Positions 36,451 to 44,368 of a DNA stretch of 44,368 bases are shown here, one piece after another (the first letter of the stretch is position 1; the number at the start of each line of letters is the position of its first letter). Where the stretch lies: contig JBDHZF010000008.1 of NCBI GenBank assembly GCA_039811765.1, positions 1-44,368 of the forward strand, read 5' to 3'. A program made the position numbers and the translations under genes. Under the pieces are notes generated by a model. That model saw nothing but the letters and a program-made list of their open reading frames with translations, was not told where the DNA came from and searched no databases. This DNA is from JAGQUL01 sp039811765 (GTDB lineage: Bacteria > Actinomycetota > Thermoleophilia > Gaiellales > SKUG01).

Positions 36451-37640
36451 CGCGCGACCGTGCTCGCGTCGAGGAAGCTCACCCCCGGCAACTGTGCCGG
36501 TGGCGTGACGCCGAGCCACGCGCAAACCGTGGCGCCCACGTCGCTGAAGAAGCCGCGATGGGACCCGGCGACCGGCGGCTCGCCGACCACGTGCGCGATC
36601 AACGGCACCAACTCGCGCGTGTGGTCGCTGCCACGATACGTCGGGTCGCAGCCATGGTCGGCGGTGATGATCAACAGATCGCCATCGCGCAGCTGCGCCT
36701 CGATCTCGGGGATGCGTGCGTCGAACTCGCGCAAGCAGCGATGGAAGCCCTCCGGATCGCGACGGTGGCCCCAGTTCATGTCTGTCTCCACGAGGTTGAC
36801 GAACACGAGGCCCTCGTCGTCGCCGAGCTCGCGCAGCTTGTCGGCCGTCACCGTGATGCCGTGCTGGTTGTCGTCGGTGTGGTTGTCCTCGTCGATGCCT
36901 TTCATCGCGAAGATGTCCCCGATCTTGCCCACGCCGATCACGCGCTTGCCGGCGTCTTGCAACGCCGTGAGGTGCGACGGGCCGGGCGGCTCGAGCGAGA
37001 AGTCGCGGCGGTTGCCGGTGCGATGGAAGTCGCCTTCCGAGCCGACGAACGGCCGTGCGATCACGCGACTGACGGCGTGTTCGCCGGCGAGCAGCTCGCG
37101 CGCCGTCTCGCAAATCTCGTACAGCTCCTTGAGCGGCACGACGTCTTCGTGCGCGGCGATCTGGAACACCGAGTCCGCGCTGGTGTAGACGATCAGGTCG
37201 CCGGTGCGAACGTGCTCGGCGCCGAGCTCGTCGATGATCGCGGTGCCGCTCGCCACGGTGTTGCCGAGCACGCCGCGGCCCACGCGCCGAACGAACGCGC
37301 TGACGAGATCCTGCGGGAAGCCGTCCGGGTAGGTTGGCGGCGGCGTGGTGGTGAGCACGCCGACTAGCTCCCAGTGGCCTGTGGTGGTGTCCTTGCCGGC
37401 GCTGCGCTCCTCGAGCACGCCCGTGATCGACACGCCAGGCTCGGCCGGCGCGCAACCGTCGAGTGGTCGCGTCGAACCAAGCCCGAGCCGCTGCAGGTTC
37501 GGCAGGTTGAACCCGCCGACCGCTTCGGCGCAGTGGCCGAGCGTGTCGGCGCCCTCGTCGCCGAACGCCGCGGAGTCCGGCGCTTCGCCCGCGCCGCAGG
37601 CGTCGAGCACGATGATGCATGCACGTCGTGGATTCGTCAT
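36447..37640 (-). CDS. deoB: Phosphopentomutase
   Basis: 397 aa. Converts (deoxy)ribose 1-phosphate to 5-phosphate, linking nucleoside breakdown to central carbon metabolism. Alkaline-phosphatase-like metalloenzyme with VLDACGAGEAPD near the start, ERSAGKDTTTGHWEL, VNLVETDMNWGHRRD and DLLIITADHGCDPTYRGSDHTRE (read in parts). ATG at 37640 with a weak ribosome-binding site. It leads the deoB-deoA-mutM run; the 230-bp gap to the next divergent gene holds promoters for both. Confidence 0.96.
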   Translation of the reverse strand: MTNPRRACIIVLDACGAGEAPDSAAFGDEGADTLGHCAEAVGGFNLPNLQRLGLGSTRPLDGCAPAEPGVSITGVLEERSAGKDTTTGHWELVGVLTTTPPPTYPDGFPQDLVSAFVRRVGRGVLGNTVASGTAIIDELGAEHVRTGDLIVYTSADSVFQIAAHEDVVPLKELYEICETARELLAGEHAVSRVIARPFVGSEGDFHRTGNRRDFSLEPPGPSHLTALQDAGKRVIGVGKIGDIFAMKGIDEDNHTDDNQHGITVTADKLRELGDDEGLVFVNLVETDMNWGHRRDPEGFHRCLREFDARIPEIEAQLRDGDLLIITADHGCDPTYRGSDHTRELVPLIAHVVGEPPVAGSHRGFFSDVGATVCAWLGVTPPAQLPGVSFLDASTVAR

Positions 37641-37710
37641 GCGCGCAAGCCTACCGGGAAGCGCCGTCGCCTCGAAAGCGGCCAACGGACGGTTCGTCGA
37701 CGGTTTGCGG

Positions 37711-37739
37711 TTGACGCCGCGTCGATCTCGTCGCATAAC
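37711..37739 (+). promoter_or_regulatory. Sigma-70-like promoter for the DUF1521-like gene
   Basis: TTGACG (37711-37716) and CATAAC (37734-37739) are 17 bp apart, reading toward the gene at 37871. It would give a leader of roughly 125 nt. The divergent deoB gene starts 70 bp to the left. Confidence 0.5.
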
Positions 37740-37747
37740 GGATGCAA

Positions 37748-37829
37748 GGACATGCGCACATGTGGTGTGGCGCGCATGTCCCCGAGGCAGCGGGACGGAC
37801 CCTTAGGACGAGGACTACGCCCTTCCCGC
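37748..37829 (+). promoter_or_regulatory. Structured 5' leader of the DUF1521-like gene
   Basis: Hairpin one: GGACATGCGC (37748-37757) pairs perfectly with GCGCATGTCC (37772-37781). Hairpin two: GCGGGA (37790-37795) pairs with TCCCGC (37824-37829). Both lie between the predicted promoter and the ribosome-binding site. I do not recognise a known riboswitch class. It may stabilise the mRNA or regulate it. Confidence 0.4.
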
Positions 37830-37870
37830 ACGATGCCTCCCACGGGACTGACCAGGGGGACACAGGGACA

Positions 37871-39601
37871 ATGGCCACGACAGCAGCTACTACGACGCCG
37901 CCGGCACCGACCATCGGGAACCTGCCGGGCGCACTGCCGAGCGACTACGACGCGGTCGCCACTGGCGGCGGCGCGACGTCGACCACTCCTTCTTCCACGT
38001 CGCTCCCGACCGCCGGGTCTGCGACGAGCTTCGATGCAAGCATCAGCGCAGGCGGCGGCTTCTACAAGTCGATTCCTGCGCCCGGCTCGTGCACCGGGCC
38101 GATGCCCGTCGGCAAGGGCGAAGAGCCCACGCAGACGGGTGTCGGCCAGGTTGCCGGGGCGTCCGGTGGTGGCGTGATCGCCGGTGGTGGCAGCAACCTC
38201 GCATCGGCGCTCGCGAGCCTCACCAGCGTGATCGGGCAGCTGTCCACCGCGATCGGTGGCATCTCGGGCGGCGGACCCGCCACGAAGGGCGAGCCCGCGC
38301 AGAAGGGCACGGATCCGGGCCAGGTCGCAGGCGCGTCGGGTGGCGGCGCAACGACGGCCGCGACGACTGCAGCGCCGGCAACGACCACGGCGGCAGCAGC
38401 GACCACGCCGGCCGCGACCACGACTCCGACGACTGACGCTGCGGCGGCAGCGGCCACCGTGCAAGGCGGCGGCGCGACGACGGACATGTCGGCGATCATC
38501 AGTGCGTTGCAGGGCGTGATCCAAGCGCTGACCGCGCTGATCGCCGCGCTCCAGGCGCAGTCGAGCGTGGCTGGCGCTTCGGGCGGCGGTCCGACCGGAA
38601 AGGACGTGCCCACGCAGGTGCCCACGCAGGTTCCGACTCAGTCCGCACCGGCCAAGACCGACGTGGCTGGCGAGAAGGGCGGACCGGTGCAGCAGGCACC
38701 GACGCAGCTTCCGACTCAGGTGCCCACGCAGAAGGGCGAGGTCGCCGGCGAGAAGGGCGGACCCGTGCTGCAGGCGCCAGTGCAATTGCCGCCCGCCAAG
38801 ACGGAGGTCGGCGGCGAGAAGGGCGGACCGATCCAAGGACCGATCCAAGGACCGATCCAGCACCCGATCCAGCTACCGGTGCAGAAGCCGATCCAGGGCG
38901 AGGTCGGCGGCGCCAAGGGTGGCCCGATCCAGCAGTTCCCGATCCAGGCTCCTCCGAAGGGCGTGATCGGGCTGCCGGTGGAGAAGCCCGTCCCGACCGA
39001 GGTCGGTGGCGAGAAGGGTGGACCGGTGACGCAGGTTCCCACGCAGGGTCCTATTCAGGCGCCGCCGTCGAAGACGCCCGAAGTTCCGACGCAGGTCGCC
39101 GGCGCGAGCGGCGGCAGCGTGGTGCTCGACAACGACGACGAGGACTGGAGCGTCAAGCTCAGCGCGAAGGATGGCAAGAAGACCACCGACAGCGTCGAGA
39201 TCTGGGGCGACCCGCACGTCGTCGTGAACCTCGACGGCAAGACGCAGAAGTTCGACATCGGCTACGGCGCCGGCAAGGTCACGCTGTTCGACGGAACCCA
39301 GATCTCCTGGGACACGTGGGACAAGGGCGAAAAGGTGAAGGGCGCGACCGCCCAGTACCGTCTCCAGGACTTCACGATCGACGCGGCCGGCACGAACTAC
39401 GACCGCACCGTCACCACGCGAGATCGCGACGGCAACAAGGGCGATCAGATGGGTCTGACGACGTCGCTCACCGAAGCGCACCTGAAGGAGTTCGCGGCGG
39501 CCCTCGCCACGATGAAGGCGCCGATGGACAAGGCGAACCCGAATCCGACTTGGGTCAGCCCGCAGTACCAGGCTCCGACTCAGACGCCGACGCAGAAGTG
39601 A
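37871..39601 (+). CDS. Pro/Gln-repeat protein with C-terminal DUF1521-like self-cleaving domain
   Basis: 576 aa; ATG with GGGGGAC upstream. Residues 1-60 are Ala/Thr/Ser-rich with no signal peptide. VAGASGGG occurs at ~94, 152, 233 and 409. Two hydrophobic helices (109-130, 205-230) are similar to each other. From ~240 to ~410 there are runs of PTQ and PIQ and five EVAGEKGGP-like repeats. The C-terminal part (~420-560) matches DUF1521: SVEIWGDPHVVVNLDG has Gly446-Asp447-Pro448-His449, then FDIGYGAGKVTLFDGT. In Bradyrhizobium NopE1 this domain cuts itself at GD|PH when metal binds; the same is inferred here. Role and export route unknown. It ends in PTQTPTQK, repeating the linker. Confidence 0.8.
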   Translation: MATTAATTTPPAPTIGNLPGALPSDYDAVATGGGATSTTPSSTSLPTAGSATSFDASISAGGGFYKSIPAPGSCTGPMPVGKGEEPTQTGVGQVAGASGGGVIAGGGSNLASALASLTSVIGQLSTAIGGISGGGPATKGEPAQKGTDPGQVAGASGGGATTAATTAAPATTTAAAATTPAATTTPTTDAAAAAATVQGGGATTDMSAIISALQGVIQALTALIAALQAQSSVAGASGGGPTGKDVPTQVPTQVPTQSAPAKTDVAGEKGGPVQQAPTQLPTQVPTQKGEVAGEKGGPVLQAPVQLPPAKTEVGGEKGGPIQGPIQGPIQHPIQLPVQKPIQGEVGGAKGGPIQQFPIQAPPKGVIGLPVEKPVPTEVGGEKGGPVTQVPTQGPIQAPPSKTPEVPTQVAGASGGSVVLDNDDEDWSVKLSAKDGKKTTDSVEIWGDPHVVVNLDGKTQKFDIGYGAGKVTLFDGTQISWDTWDKGEKVKGATAQYRLQDFTIDAAGTNYDRTVTTRDRDGNKGDQMGLTTSLTEAHLKEFAAALATMKAPMDKANPNPTWVSPQYQAPTQTPTQK

Positions 39602-39624
39602 GCTGTGCACGAACGCGCTTTCCG

Positions 39625-39652
39625 TCCGGACCTGTCATCGGGCAGGTCCGGA
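39625..39652 (+). repeat. Hairpin 1 after the DUF1521-like gene
   Basis: TCCGGACCTG (39625-39634) pairs perfectly with CAGGTCCGGA (39643-39652), loop TCATCGGG. It lies 24 nt past the stop codon; no T run follows. Confidence 0.6.
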
Positions 39653-39665
39653 TCGGAAACCGACA

Positions 39666-39723
39666 TGGCACCTCGCACCCATCGTTTCGGGGGGATCGAT
39701 GGGAACGACGCGAGGTCTTGCCA
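39666..39723 (+). repeat. Hairpin 2 after the DUF1521-like gene
   Basis: Three nested stems: TGGCA (39666-39670) with TGCCA (39719-39723); the adjacent CCTCGC/GCGAGG; and CCCATCG (39678-39684) with CGATGGG (39697-39703). It stands between the other two hairpins of the same 3' end. Confidence 0.5.
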
Positions 39724-39727
39724 TCAC

Positions 39728-39776
39728 GGGGAAACGAGACACACCTGGGGAGGGTGTCTCGTTTCCCCCTTTTTTT
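39728..39776 (+). terminator. Rho-independent terminator
   Basis: A 15-bp perfect stem, GGGGAAACGAGACAC (39728-39742) with GTGTCTCGTTTCCCC (39754-39768), and an 11-nt loop are followed by seven T (39770-39776). It is the strongest intrinsic terminator in the window and separates the DUF1521-like gene from trxB. Confidence 0.9.
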
Positions 39777-39856
39777 GGCTTGACATCTCGCCGACGCTCG
39801 CGCAACGAGTGGCGCCACGGTTCGTTGGTGGCGGACGCGCGCGATAGACTTGCCCC

Positions 39857-40867
39857 ATGACGAAGAACGGCGCGGAGCATCACGAACTGGTCATCATCGG
39901 CAGCGGTCCTGCGGGGTTGACCGCGGCGATCTACGCGGCGCGCGCCGAGCTCGCGCCGCTGTGCGTGGAAGGCATGGAGGCCGGCGGCCAGCTGATGCAA
40001 ACCACCGAAATCGAGAACTTCCCCGGGTTCCCGCAGGGATTGATGGGTCCCGAGCTGATGATCAACTTCCGAGAGCAGGCGGAGCGCTTCGGCACGAACT
40101 TCATCACCGACGACGTGACTAGCGTGGACCTCGCCGCGAATCCGAAGGTGATCCGCGTTGGCTCGCGCGAACTGACCGCGGACGCGGTGATCGTCTCCAC
40201 GGGAGCGACCGCGCGGATGATCGGGCTCGAAAGCGAGAAACGCTTGCTCGGCCACGGCGTGTCCACGTGCGCGACCTGCGACGGCTACTTCTTCCGCGAC
40301 AAGGAGCTCGTCGTCGTCGGCGGCGGCGATTCGGCGATGGAGGAAGCGACCTTCCTCACCAAGTTCGCCAGCAAGGTGACGATCGTGCACCGGCGCGACC
40401 AGTACCGCGCGTCGAAGATCATGCTCGATCGCGCACGCGCGAACGAGAAGGTCGAGTTCGTCGAGTGGGCCGCGGTGAGCGAGGTGCTCGACGACGGAAC
40501 GGGAGCAGTCGCCGGCGTGACGCTTCAGGACACGCGCGACGGCAGCACCCGACGGCTCGATTGCGAAGGCGTGTTCGTGGCGATCGGCCACGACCCGAAC
40601 ACCGCGCTGTTCCGAGGCGTGCTCGACATGGACGACAACGGCTACCTGATCACCCAGTCGCCGTCCACCCGCACGAACGTGGACGGGGTCTTCGCCTGCG
40701 GCGACGTGCAGGACCAGACCTACCGTCAAGCGATCACCGCGGCCGGGTCCGGATGCGCCGCGGCGCTGGACGCGGAACGGTGGCTCGCCATGCGAGGCGA
40801 TGCGCCGGACGCGTCGATCGACGCCGACCGCGACGAAGCGCATCACACGGCGCCCGTCGGCGGGTGA
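39857..40867 (+). CDS. trxB: Thioredoxin-disulfide reductase
   Basis: 336 aa. FAD-binding GSGPAG (15-20), redox-active Cys138-Ala-Thr-Cys141, NADPH-binding GGGDSA (155-160) and VFACGDVQD near the end. Transfers electrons from NADPH to thioredoxin. It is preceded by a TTGACA -35-like box (39780-39785) without a clear partner. Its TGA overlaps the nth GTG. The C-terminal tail (~315-336, Asp/His-rich) is lineage-specific. No trxA is in the window. Confidence 0.96.
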   Translation: MTKNGAEHHELVIIGSGPAGLTAAIYAARAELAPLCVEGMEAGGQLMQTTEIENFPGFPQGLMGPELMINFREQAERFGTNFITDDVTSVDLAANPKVIRVGSRELTADAVIVSTGATARMIGLESEKRLLGHGVSTCATCDGYFFRDKELVVVGGGDSAMEEATFLTKFASKVTIVHRRDQYRASKIMLDRARANEKVEFVEWAAVSEVLDDGTGAVAGVTLQDTRDGSTRRLDCEGVFVAIGHDPNTALFRGVLDMDDNGYLITQSPSTRTNVDGVFACGDVQDQTYRQAITAAGSGCAAALDAERWLAMRGDAPDASIDADRDEAHHTAPVGG

Positions 40868-41589
40868 GCGCCAAGGAGCGATTGCCGCCCGTCCAGTGGG
40901 TGCCGGGCGGCGAGCGCGCCGGCGAGCGGCGCGAGCGCGCCGCGCGGATCGTCCGCGCGATGCACGAGCTGTATCCGGACACGCGCATCGCGCTGCACTG
41001 GAGCACGCCGTTCCAGCTGCTCGTCGCGGTGATCTTGTCGGCGCAATGCACCGACGAGCGGGTGAATCAGGTGACGCCCGCGCTGTTTGAGGCGTATCCC
41101 GACCCACAGTCGATGGCGTCCGCGCCGATCGAGGATCTCGAGCGGCTCGTGCAACCCACCGGGTTCTTCCGGCAGAAGGCGAAGAACATCCTCGCGACGG
41201 CGCAGCGGATCGTCGACGTGTACGACGGCAAGACGCCTGATACCGTTGCCGAACTCGCGACGATGCCCGGCGCTGCGCGCAAGACCGCGAACGTCGTCGT
41301 CTCCGCGTGCTTTCCCAACAACGCCGAAGGGATCGCGGTCGATACGCACGTGCAGCGCATCGCGCGGCGGCTTGGTTGGACCCGTTTATGGGAGCCCGTG
41401 AAGGTGGAACAGGACCTGCTGCGGCTGATCGACCGGAGCGAGTGGAACCATCTCACGCACTTGCTGATCGACCACGGACGCGCCGTGTGCAAGGCGCCGC
41501 GTCCATTGTGCGACGACTGCCCGGATGCGATCGCGAGCGAATGCCCGTCGCGTGGTCGGCTCGTCCAGCGCGCGTCACGGAAGCGGTGA
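40864..41589 (+). CDS. nth: Endonuclease III
   Basis: 241 aa. Base-excision glycosylase/AP lyase for oxidised pyrimidines. GTG start overlaps the trxB stop (GTGA). The helix-hairpin-helix has MPGAARKTANVV with catalytic Lys140, and catalytic Asp160 is in VDTHVQRIARRLGW. Iron-sulphur cysteines follow: C-x6-C-x2-C-x7-C (CKAPRPLC, CDDC, EC), where most family members have x5 in the last gap. The HhH reads PGAAR rather than PGVGR. Its 3' end overlaps the convergent helicase gene by 15 bp. Confidence 0.93.
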   Translation: MSAKERLPPVQWVPGGERAGERRERAARIVRAMHELYPDTRIALHWSTPFQLLVAVILSAQCTDERVNQVTPALFEAYPDPQSMASAPIEDLERLVQPTGFFRQKAKNILATAQRIVDVYDGKTPDTVAELATMPGAARKTANVVVSACFPNNAEGIAVDTHVQRIARRLGWTRLWEPVKVEQDLLRLIDRSEWNHLTHLLIDHGRAVCKAPRPLCDDCPDAIASECPSRGRLVQRASRKR

Positions 41590-44368
41590 TGGCACGAACG
41601 TGTCGGCGGCGACACCGACGTTCCACGTGCACGAATCGTGAGGACGATCCAGCGACACGAGCGTGACAACGGTTCCACCCGCGCCCGCCGCCTCGGCGAC
41701 GCGGGCATAGCGTGCGAGCTGCGCGCGATGCGCGGCAAGGGCGTCCTGCGGCGCGTCCGGAAGGGTCGTCTTCCAATCGACGATCCACCAACGACCGTCG
41801 TCGAGCATCGCGAGCGCGTCAATGCGGCCAGCGTCGACGTCCGACGAGCGCGCGACGACCTCCGAACCTGGGACCGCGCGCGAATCAACGCGCTCGCCGA
41901 TGCGCGAAACGTACGGCACCTCGGTTCGCGAACCCAGCTCGACGAGTCGCCGGAACACCTGTGACGCAACGACCGGTTGCAATCGCTCACGGGTGGCGTC
42001 TGTCAGCCAGGGACCATGACGCGGATCGAGCAGATCGTCGAAAGCCGTTCCGTCCTTCGCCGCGTCGAGCAATCGCGCCACCGCGTCGTGCAGGCGTGTG
42101 CCCTGCAGCTGACGCCACTCCGCCGCGCGGCCTGCTTCGACGGATTCGCGCAATGCACCGCGCAGCACGAACGGATCGACGGTCGCCGGGGGTGACGGCG
42201 CGGCATCCTGCGAAGCATCGAACGTGGGAGTCGAAGCGAGACGTTGCGTCGAGGCCTCGTCGAACTGGATCGGCGATGGTTGCTCGCGAGGCACGGACGT
42301 GTCGATGCGCACCAAATCGTCGAGCGCCGACGACACGGTGTTGGCGCCGCCCAGGTCGGCGGGCAGTTCCAGCACGTCGCGCAGCCATGCGAGCGCTCCA
42401 CCCATCGCGCGCGGCTTGCCGGCCTTCGTCGGCTCGAAATTCCAGCGCCCCGAAATGAACAGCCGCTTGCGGGCGCGCGTGAGCGCCACGTACCACAGGC
42501 GCAGCGATTCCTCGCGATCGGCCGCGGCGTCGAGTCCATGCAACGCTTCGAGCGCGACCGTCGGCGAGCATCTGCCGTCTTCACGTGGAACCGGCACGTG
42601 CACGATCCCGTCCTGATCGATCGCTGGTTGTGGCACGAGGCTTGATCGCGCTCGCGCGTCGGACGCCGCCTCGATCACGAACACGTGGCCGAACTCCAGC
42701 CCCTTCGACGCATGCACGGTCATCAAGCGCACGGCGCCGGAATCCTCGTCGGCGATGCTGGCCTCCCCGACGCGCGCGTCACGTCGTTGGGCCGCGACGA
42801 ATTCCAAGTAGCCGCTCACGTCGCGGATTCCCACTTGCTCCGCGCTCGACGCAAGCTCGACGAGTCGTCGCAGGTTCGCCAGCCGCACGACGCCGCTCGG
42901 ATCGAGTGCCGCGCCCAGCTCGATCTGCGGCAGCGCAGTGACGCGCGCGACGAGTTGCACGAGCGTGGCGCTGCGTTCGACTGCGTCGAGTTCGTCCACC
43001 AACTCCGCCGCAACCACCGCCCCCGGAATGGACGACGATCGGGCTGCGTCCAGGATCGACGATGGCGCCGCTCGGCTCGCGTCCATCACGGCGGCGAGCT
43101 CCGACCACTCCAACCGACCGATCGGCCCGGCAAGCAACGCGAGCATCGCGTGGTCGTCGCGATGGTTGCGCACCACTGCGAGCACGGCGAGCACGTCGCG
43201 CACGTCGCGCTGATCGTAGAAGCCGCTCGACGCGTCGCGCAGTACGGGAAGGCCCCACGCACGCAGTGCACGCTCGTAGTGGTCGACGCCCGTGCCGCGC
43301 GCATACAGCAGCGCGACGTGCCCGGGATCGACGCCGTCGTCGCGAACGAGCGCCGCCACCCGTTCGGCGACTCGATGGGCCTCGCGTTCGCGCCGCGACA
43401 AGCCCTCCGACCACGTGCCGCGTTCGCAGTCGAGCGGCTGATCGGGCACGACGAGCAGCTCCACTGCAGGCGGCGCTGGCGCGCGTTGCGCGTCGGTTCC
43501 CACCAACACGGGTTCGTAGCGATCGCCGAAAGATCGCTCGTCGCCGAACACGGCGTTCACCACGTCGAGCACGGGTGCGTCTGAACGGAAGTTCTCGCGC
43601 ATCGGCAGCACGCGACCACCGGTGGGATCGTCGCGTCGTGCACGAAACACGTCGACGTCCGCGCCACGAAATCGATAGATCGACTGCCACTCGTCGCCAA
43701 CCATGAAGAGCCGCTCGCCGCCGATCGCGTCGAGCAGCTCGTATTGGCGCGCATTCGTGTCCTGGAACTCGTCGACGAGCACCATGGTCCAGCGATCGCG
43801 CACGTCGGCGCGCACCGCGTCCACGCGCACCGCTTCGACCGCGAGCCGTTCCAAGTCGTCGAAGGAGATCCGCCCCACAGCGTGCTTGCGCGACTGCACC
43901 TCGCGCGAGACGGCATTCCACAACCGATCGATTCCCGCGATCGATCGGCGCGCGTCCTCGGTAGTCACGATCGCCGCGCTCGTCTTGGGATCGAGGACCG
44001 CGGAAATGTCGTTCTCGTCCACGAGATACGCCGTGCCATCGCCTTGTTGGGCGATGCCGTAGATCCCGCGCACGAGCGCGTCGATGCGTTCGTCGCCCAT
44101 GCGAGCACGAAGCCAGTGGATCTCCGGATCATCGTCGTGCGCGGACAGCGCGGCGCGGATCGCCTCGCGCAGGATCCAAGCGTGCTGCGCTTCGTCGAGC
44201 AGCCCCACATCCGGATCCACGCCAACCGCCGCGCCATGCAGGCGAAGGATCACGGCGCACAGCGAATGGATCGTGCCGATTCGTGCCAGCTCGAGCTGCC
44301 CGAGCACGTCGCGCGCGCCGAGCGACACGAGACGATCGGCGATGCGTTCACGCATTTCTTGCGCCGCA
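41575..44368 (-). CDS. AddA/UvrD-type helicase-nuclease, N-terminus beyond window
   Basis: At least 930 aa; the frame remains open to the window edge, where AAQEMRERIADRL gives the usual post-Walker-A helix (so the N-terminus with the P-loop is missing). UvrD-family motifs follow: TIHSLCAVIL, MVLVDEFQDTN (motif II), GDEWQSIYRFRGAD, VNLMTVHASKGLEF-like VRLMTVHASKGLEFGHVF and LWYVALTRARKRLF (motif VI). The C-terminal PD-(D/E)xK nuclease shows GRIDALAML and WWIVDWKTT. This is the architecture of AddA or actinobacterial AdnA/AdnB-type end-resection enzymes. Its partner subunit is probably just to the right. Confidence 0.92.
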   Translation of the reverse strand, partial: AAQEMRERIADRLVSLGARDVLGQLELARIGTIHSLCAVILRLHGAAVGVDPDVGLLDEAQHAWILREAIRAALSAHDDDPEIHWLRARMGDERIDALVRGIYGIAQQGDGTAYLVDENDISAVLDPKTSAAIVTTEDARRSIAGIDRLWNAVSREVQSRKHAVGRISFDDLERLAVEAVRVDAVRADVRDRWTMVLVDEFQDTNARQYELLDAIGGERLFMVGDEWQSIYRFRGADVDVFRARRDDPTGGRVLPMRENFRSDAPVLDVVNAVFGDERSFGDRYEPVLVGTDAQRAPAPPAVELLVVPDQPLDCERGTWSEGLSRREREAHRVAERVAALVRDDGVDPGHVALLYARGTGVDHYERALRAWGLPVLRDASSGFYDQRDVRDVLAVLAVVRNHRDDHAMLALLAGPIGRLEWSELAAVMDASRAAPSSILDAARSSSIPGAVVAAELVDELDAVERSATLVQLVARVTALPQIELGAALDPSGVVRLANLRRLVELASSAEQVGIRDVSGYLEFVAAQRRDARVGEASIADEDSGAVRLMTVHASKGLEFGHVFVIEAASDARARSSLVPQPAIDQDGIVHVPVPREDGRCSPTVALEALHGLDAAADREESLRLWYVALTRARKRLFISGRWNFEPTKAGKPRAMGGALAWLRDVLELPADLGGANTVSSALDDLVRIDTSVPREQPSPIQFDEASTQRLASTPTFDASQDAAPSPPATVDPFVLRGALRESVEAGRAAEWRQLQGTRLHDAVARLLDAAKDGTAFDDLLDPRHGPWLTDATRERLQPVVASQVFRRLVELGSRTEVPYVSRIGERVDSRAVPGSEVVARSSDVDAGRIDALAMLDDGRWWIVDWKTTLPDAPQDALAAHRAQLARYARVAEAAGAGGTVVTLVSLDRPHDSCTWNVGVAADTFVPSPLP

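Noticed and set aside
35146..37620. An 824-aa open frame extending deoA upstream.
   Set aside because: The upstream part is a shadow of deoB; DeoA starts at 36450 with ATGA overlap.
38111..39113. CRISPR array, suggested by the regular short repeats.
   Set aside because: The repeats are in-frame codons for PTQ/PIQ and VAGEKGGP units within one protein gene, without fixed spacers.

Overview
The window is about 44 kb of high-GC bacterial chromosome. Gene content and order point to a member of the Actinomycetota, perhaps a deep-branching class such as Thermoleophilia; the class is inference. Supporting signs are a division block yggS-sepF-proC-yggT-divIVA-lspA-rluD, a rodZ-like/cinA/recA run, and a recA LexA box of the Gram-positive type CGAAC-N4-GTTCG. 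Coding density is high, with many ATGA, GTGA and TGATG stop/start overlaps. I see no rRNA, tRNA, CRISPR array, insertion sequence or replication origin.

Layout. (1) 1-3.95 kb, minus: two exported proteins sharing a FlgD-type Ig domain and a related C-terminal module. One carries a D-glucuronyl C5-epimerase-like domain; diverged repeats lie downstream of each. (2) 4.06-7.05 kb, minus: rodZ-like, cinA and recA. (3) 7.1-11.8 kb, minus: a four-gene BMP-family nucleoside-type ABC importer. (4) 11.9-18.4 kb, minus: a tightly overlapping cluster of three type IV prepilins, a PilX-like protein and a large secreted Cys-rich protein. It looks like a minor-pilin/tip operon with a non-PilY1 tip candidate. 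(5) 18.5-21.0 kb: ftsK. (6) 21.0-22.7 kb: a divergent pair made of a two-TM coiled-coil protein and a membrane-tethered trypsin-like protease. (7) 22.8-25.5 kb, plus: reductive pyrimidine degradation (dihydropyrimidinase, VOC protein, N-carbamoyl amidohydrolase) with distinct codon use, followed by an M16 peptidase. (8) 27.2-32.9 kb, minus: rluD, lspA, a zinc-less TraR/DksA-like protein, a DUF167 gene with a probable CTG start, divIVA, yggT, proC, sepF, yggS. (9) 32.9-37.6 kb: glutaredoxin (plus), then RlpA-like protein, mutM, deoA and deoB (minus). (10) 37.9-39.6 kb, plus: a repeat-rich protein ending in a DUF1521-like domain with a GDPH site, flanked by a structured leader and three 3' hairpins. 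(11) 39.9-44.4 kb: trxB-nth (plus), and an AddA/UvrD-type helicase-nuclease (minus) cut by the window end.

Some genes plausibly work together. The BMP-type importer could supply nucleosides to DeoA and DeoB, and hydA plus the amidohydrolase would continue pyrimidine base breakdown. SepF, YggT and DivIVA are division and polar-growth factors. RecA, MutM, Nth and the AddA-like protein are DNA repair functions. The strongest candidates for new biology are the pilus-tip-like operon, the DUF1521 repeat protein, and the protease/membrane-protein pair.
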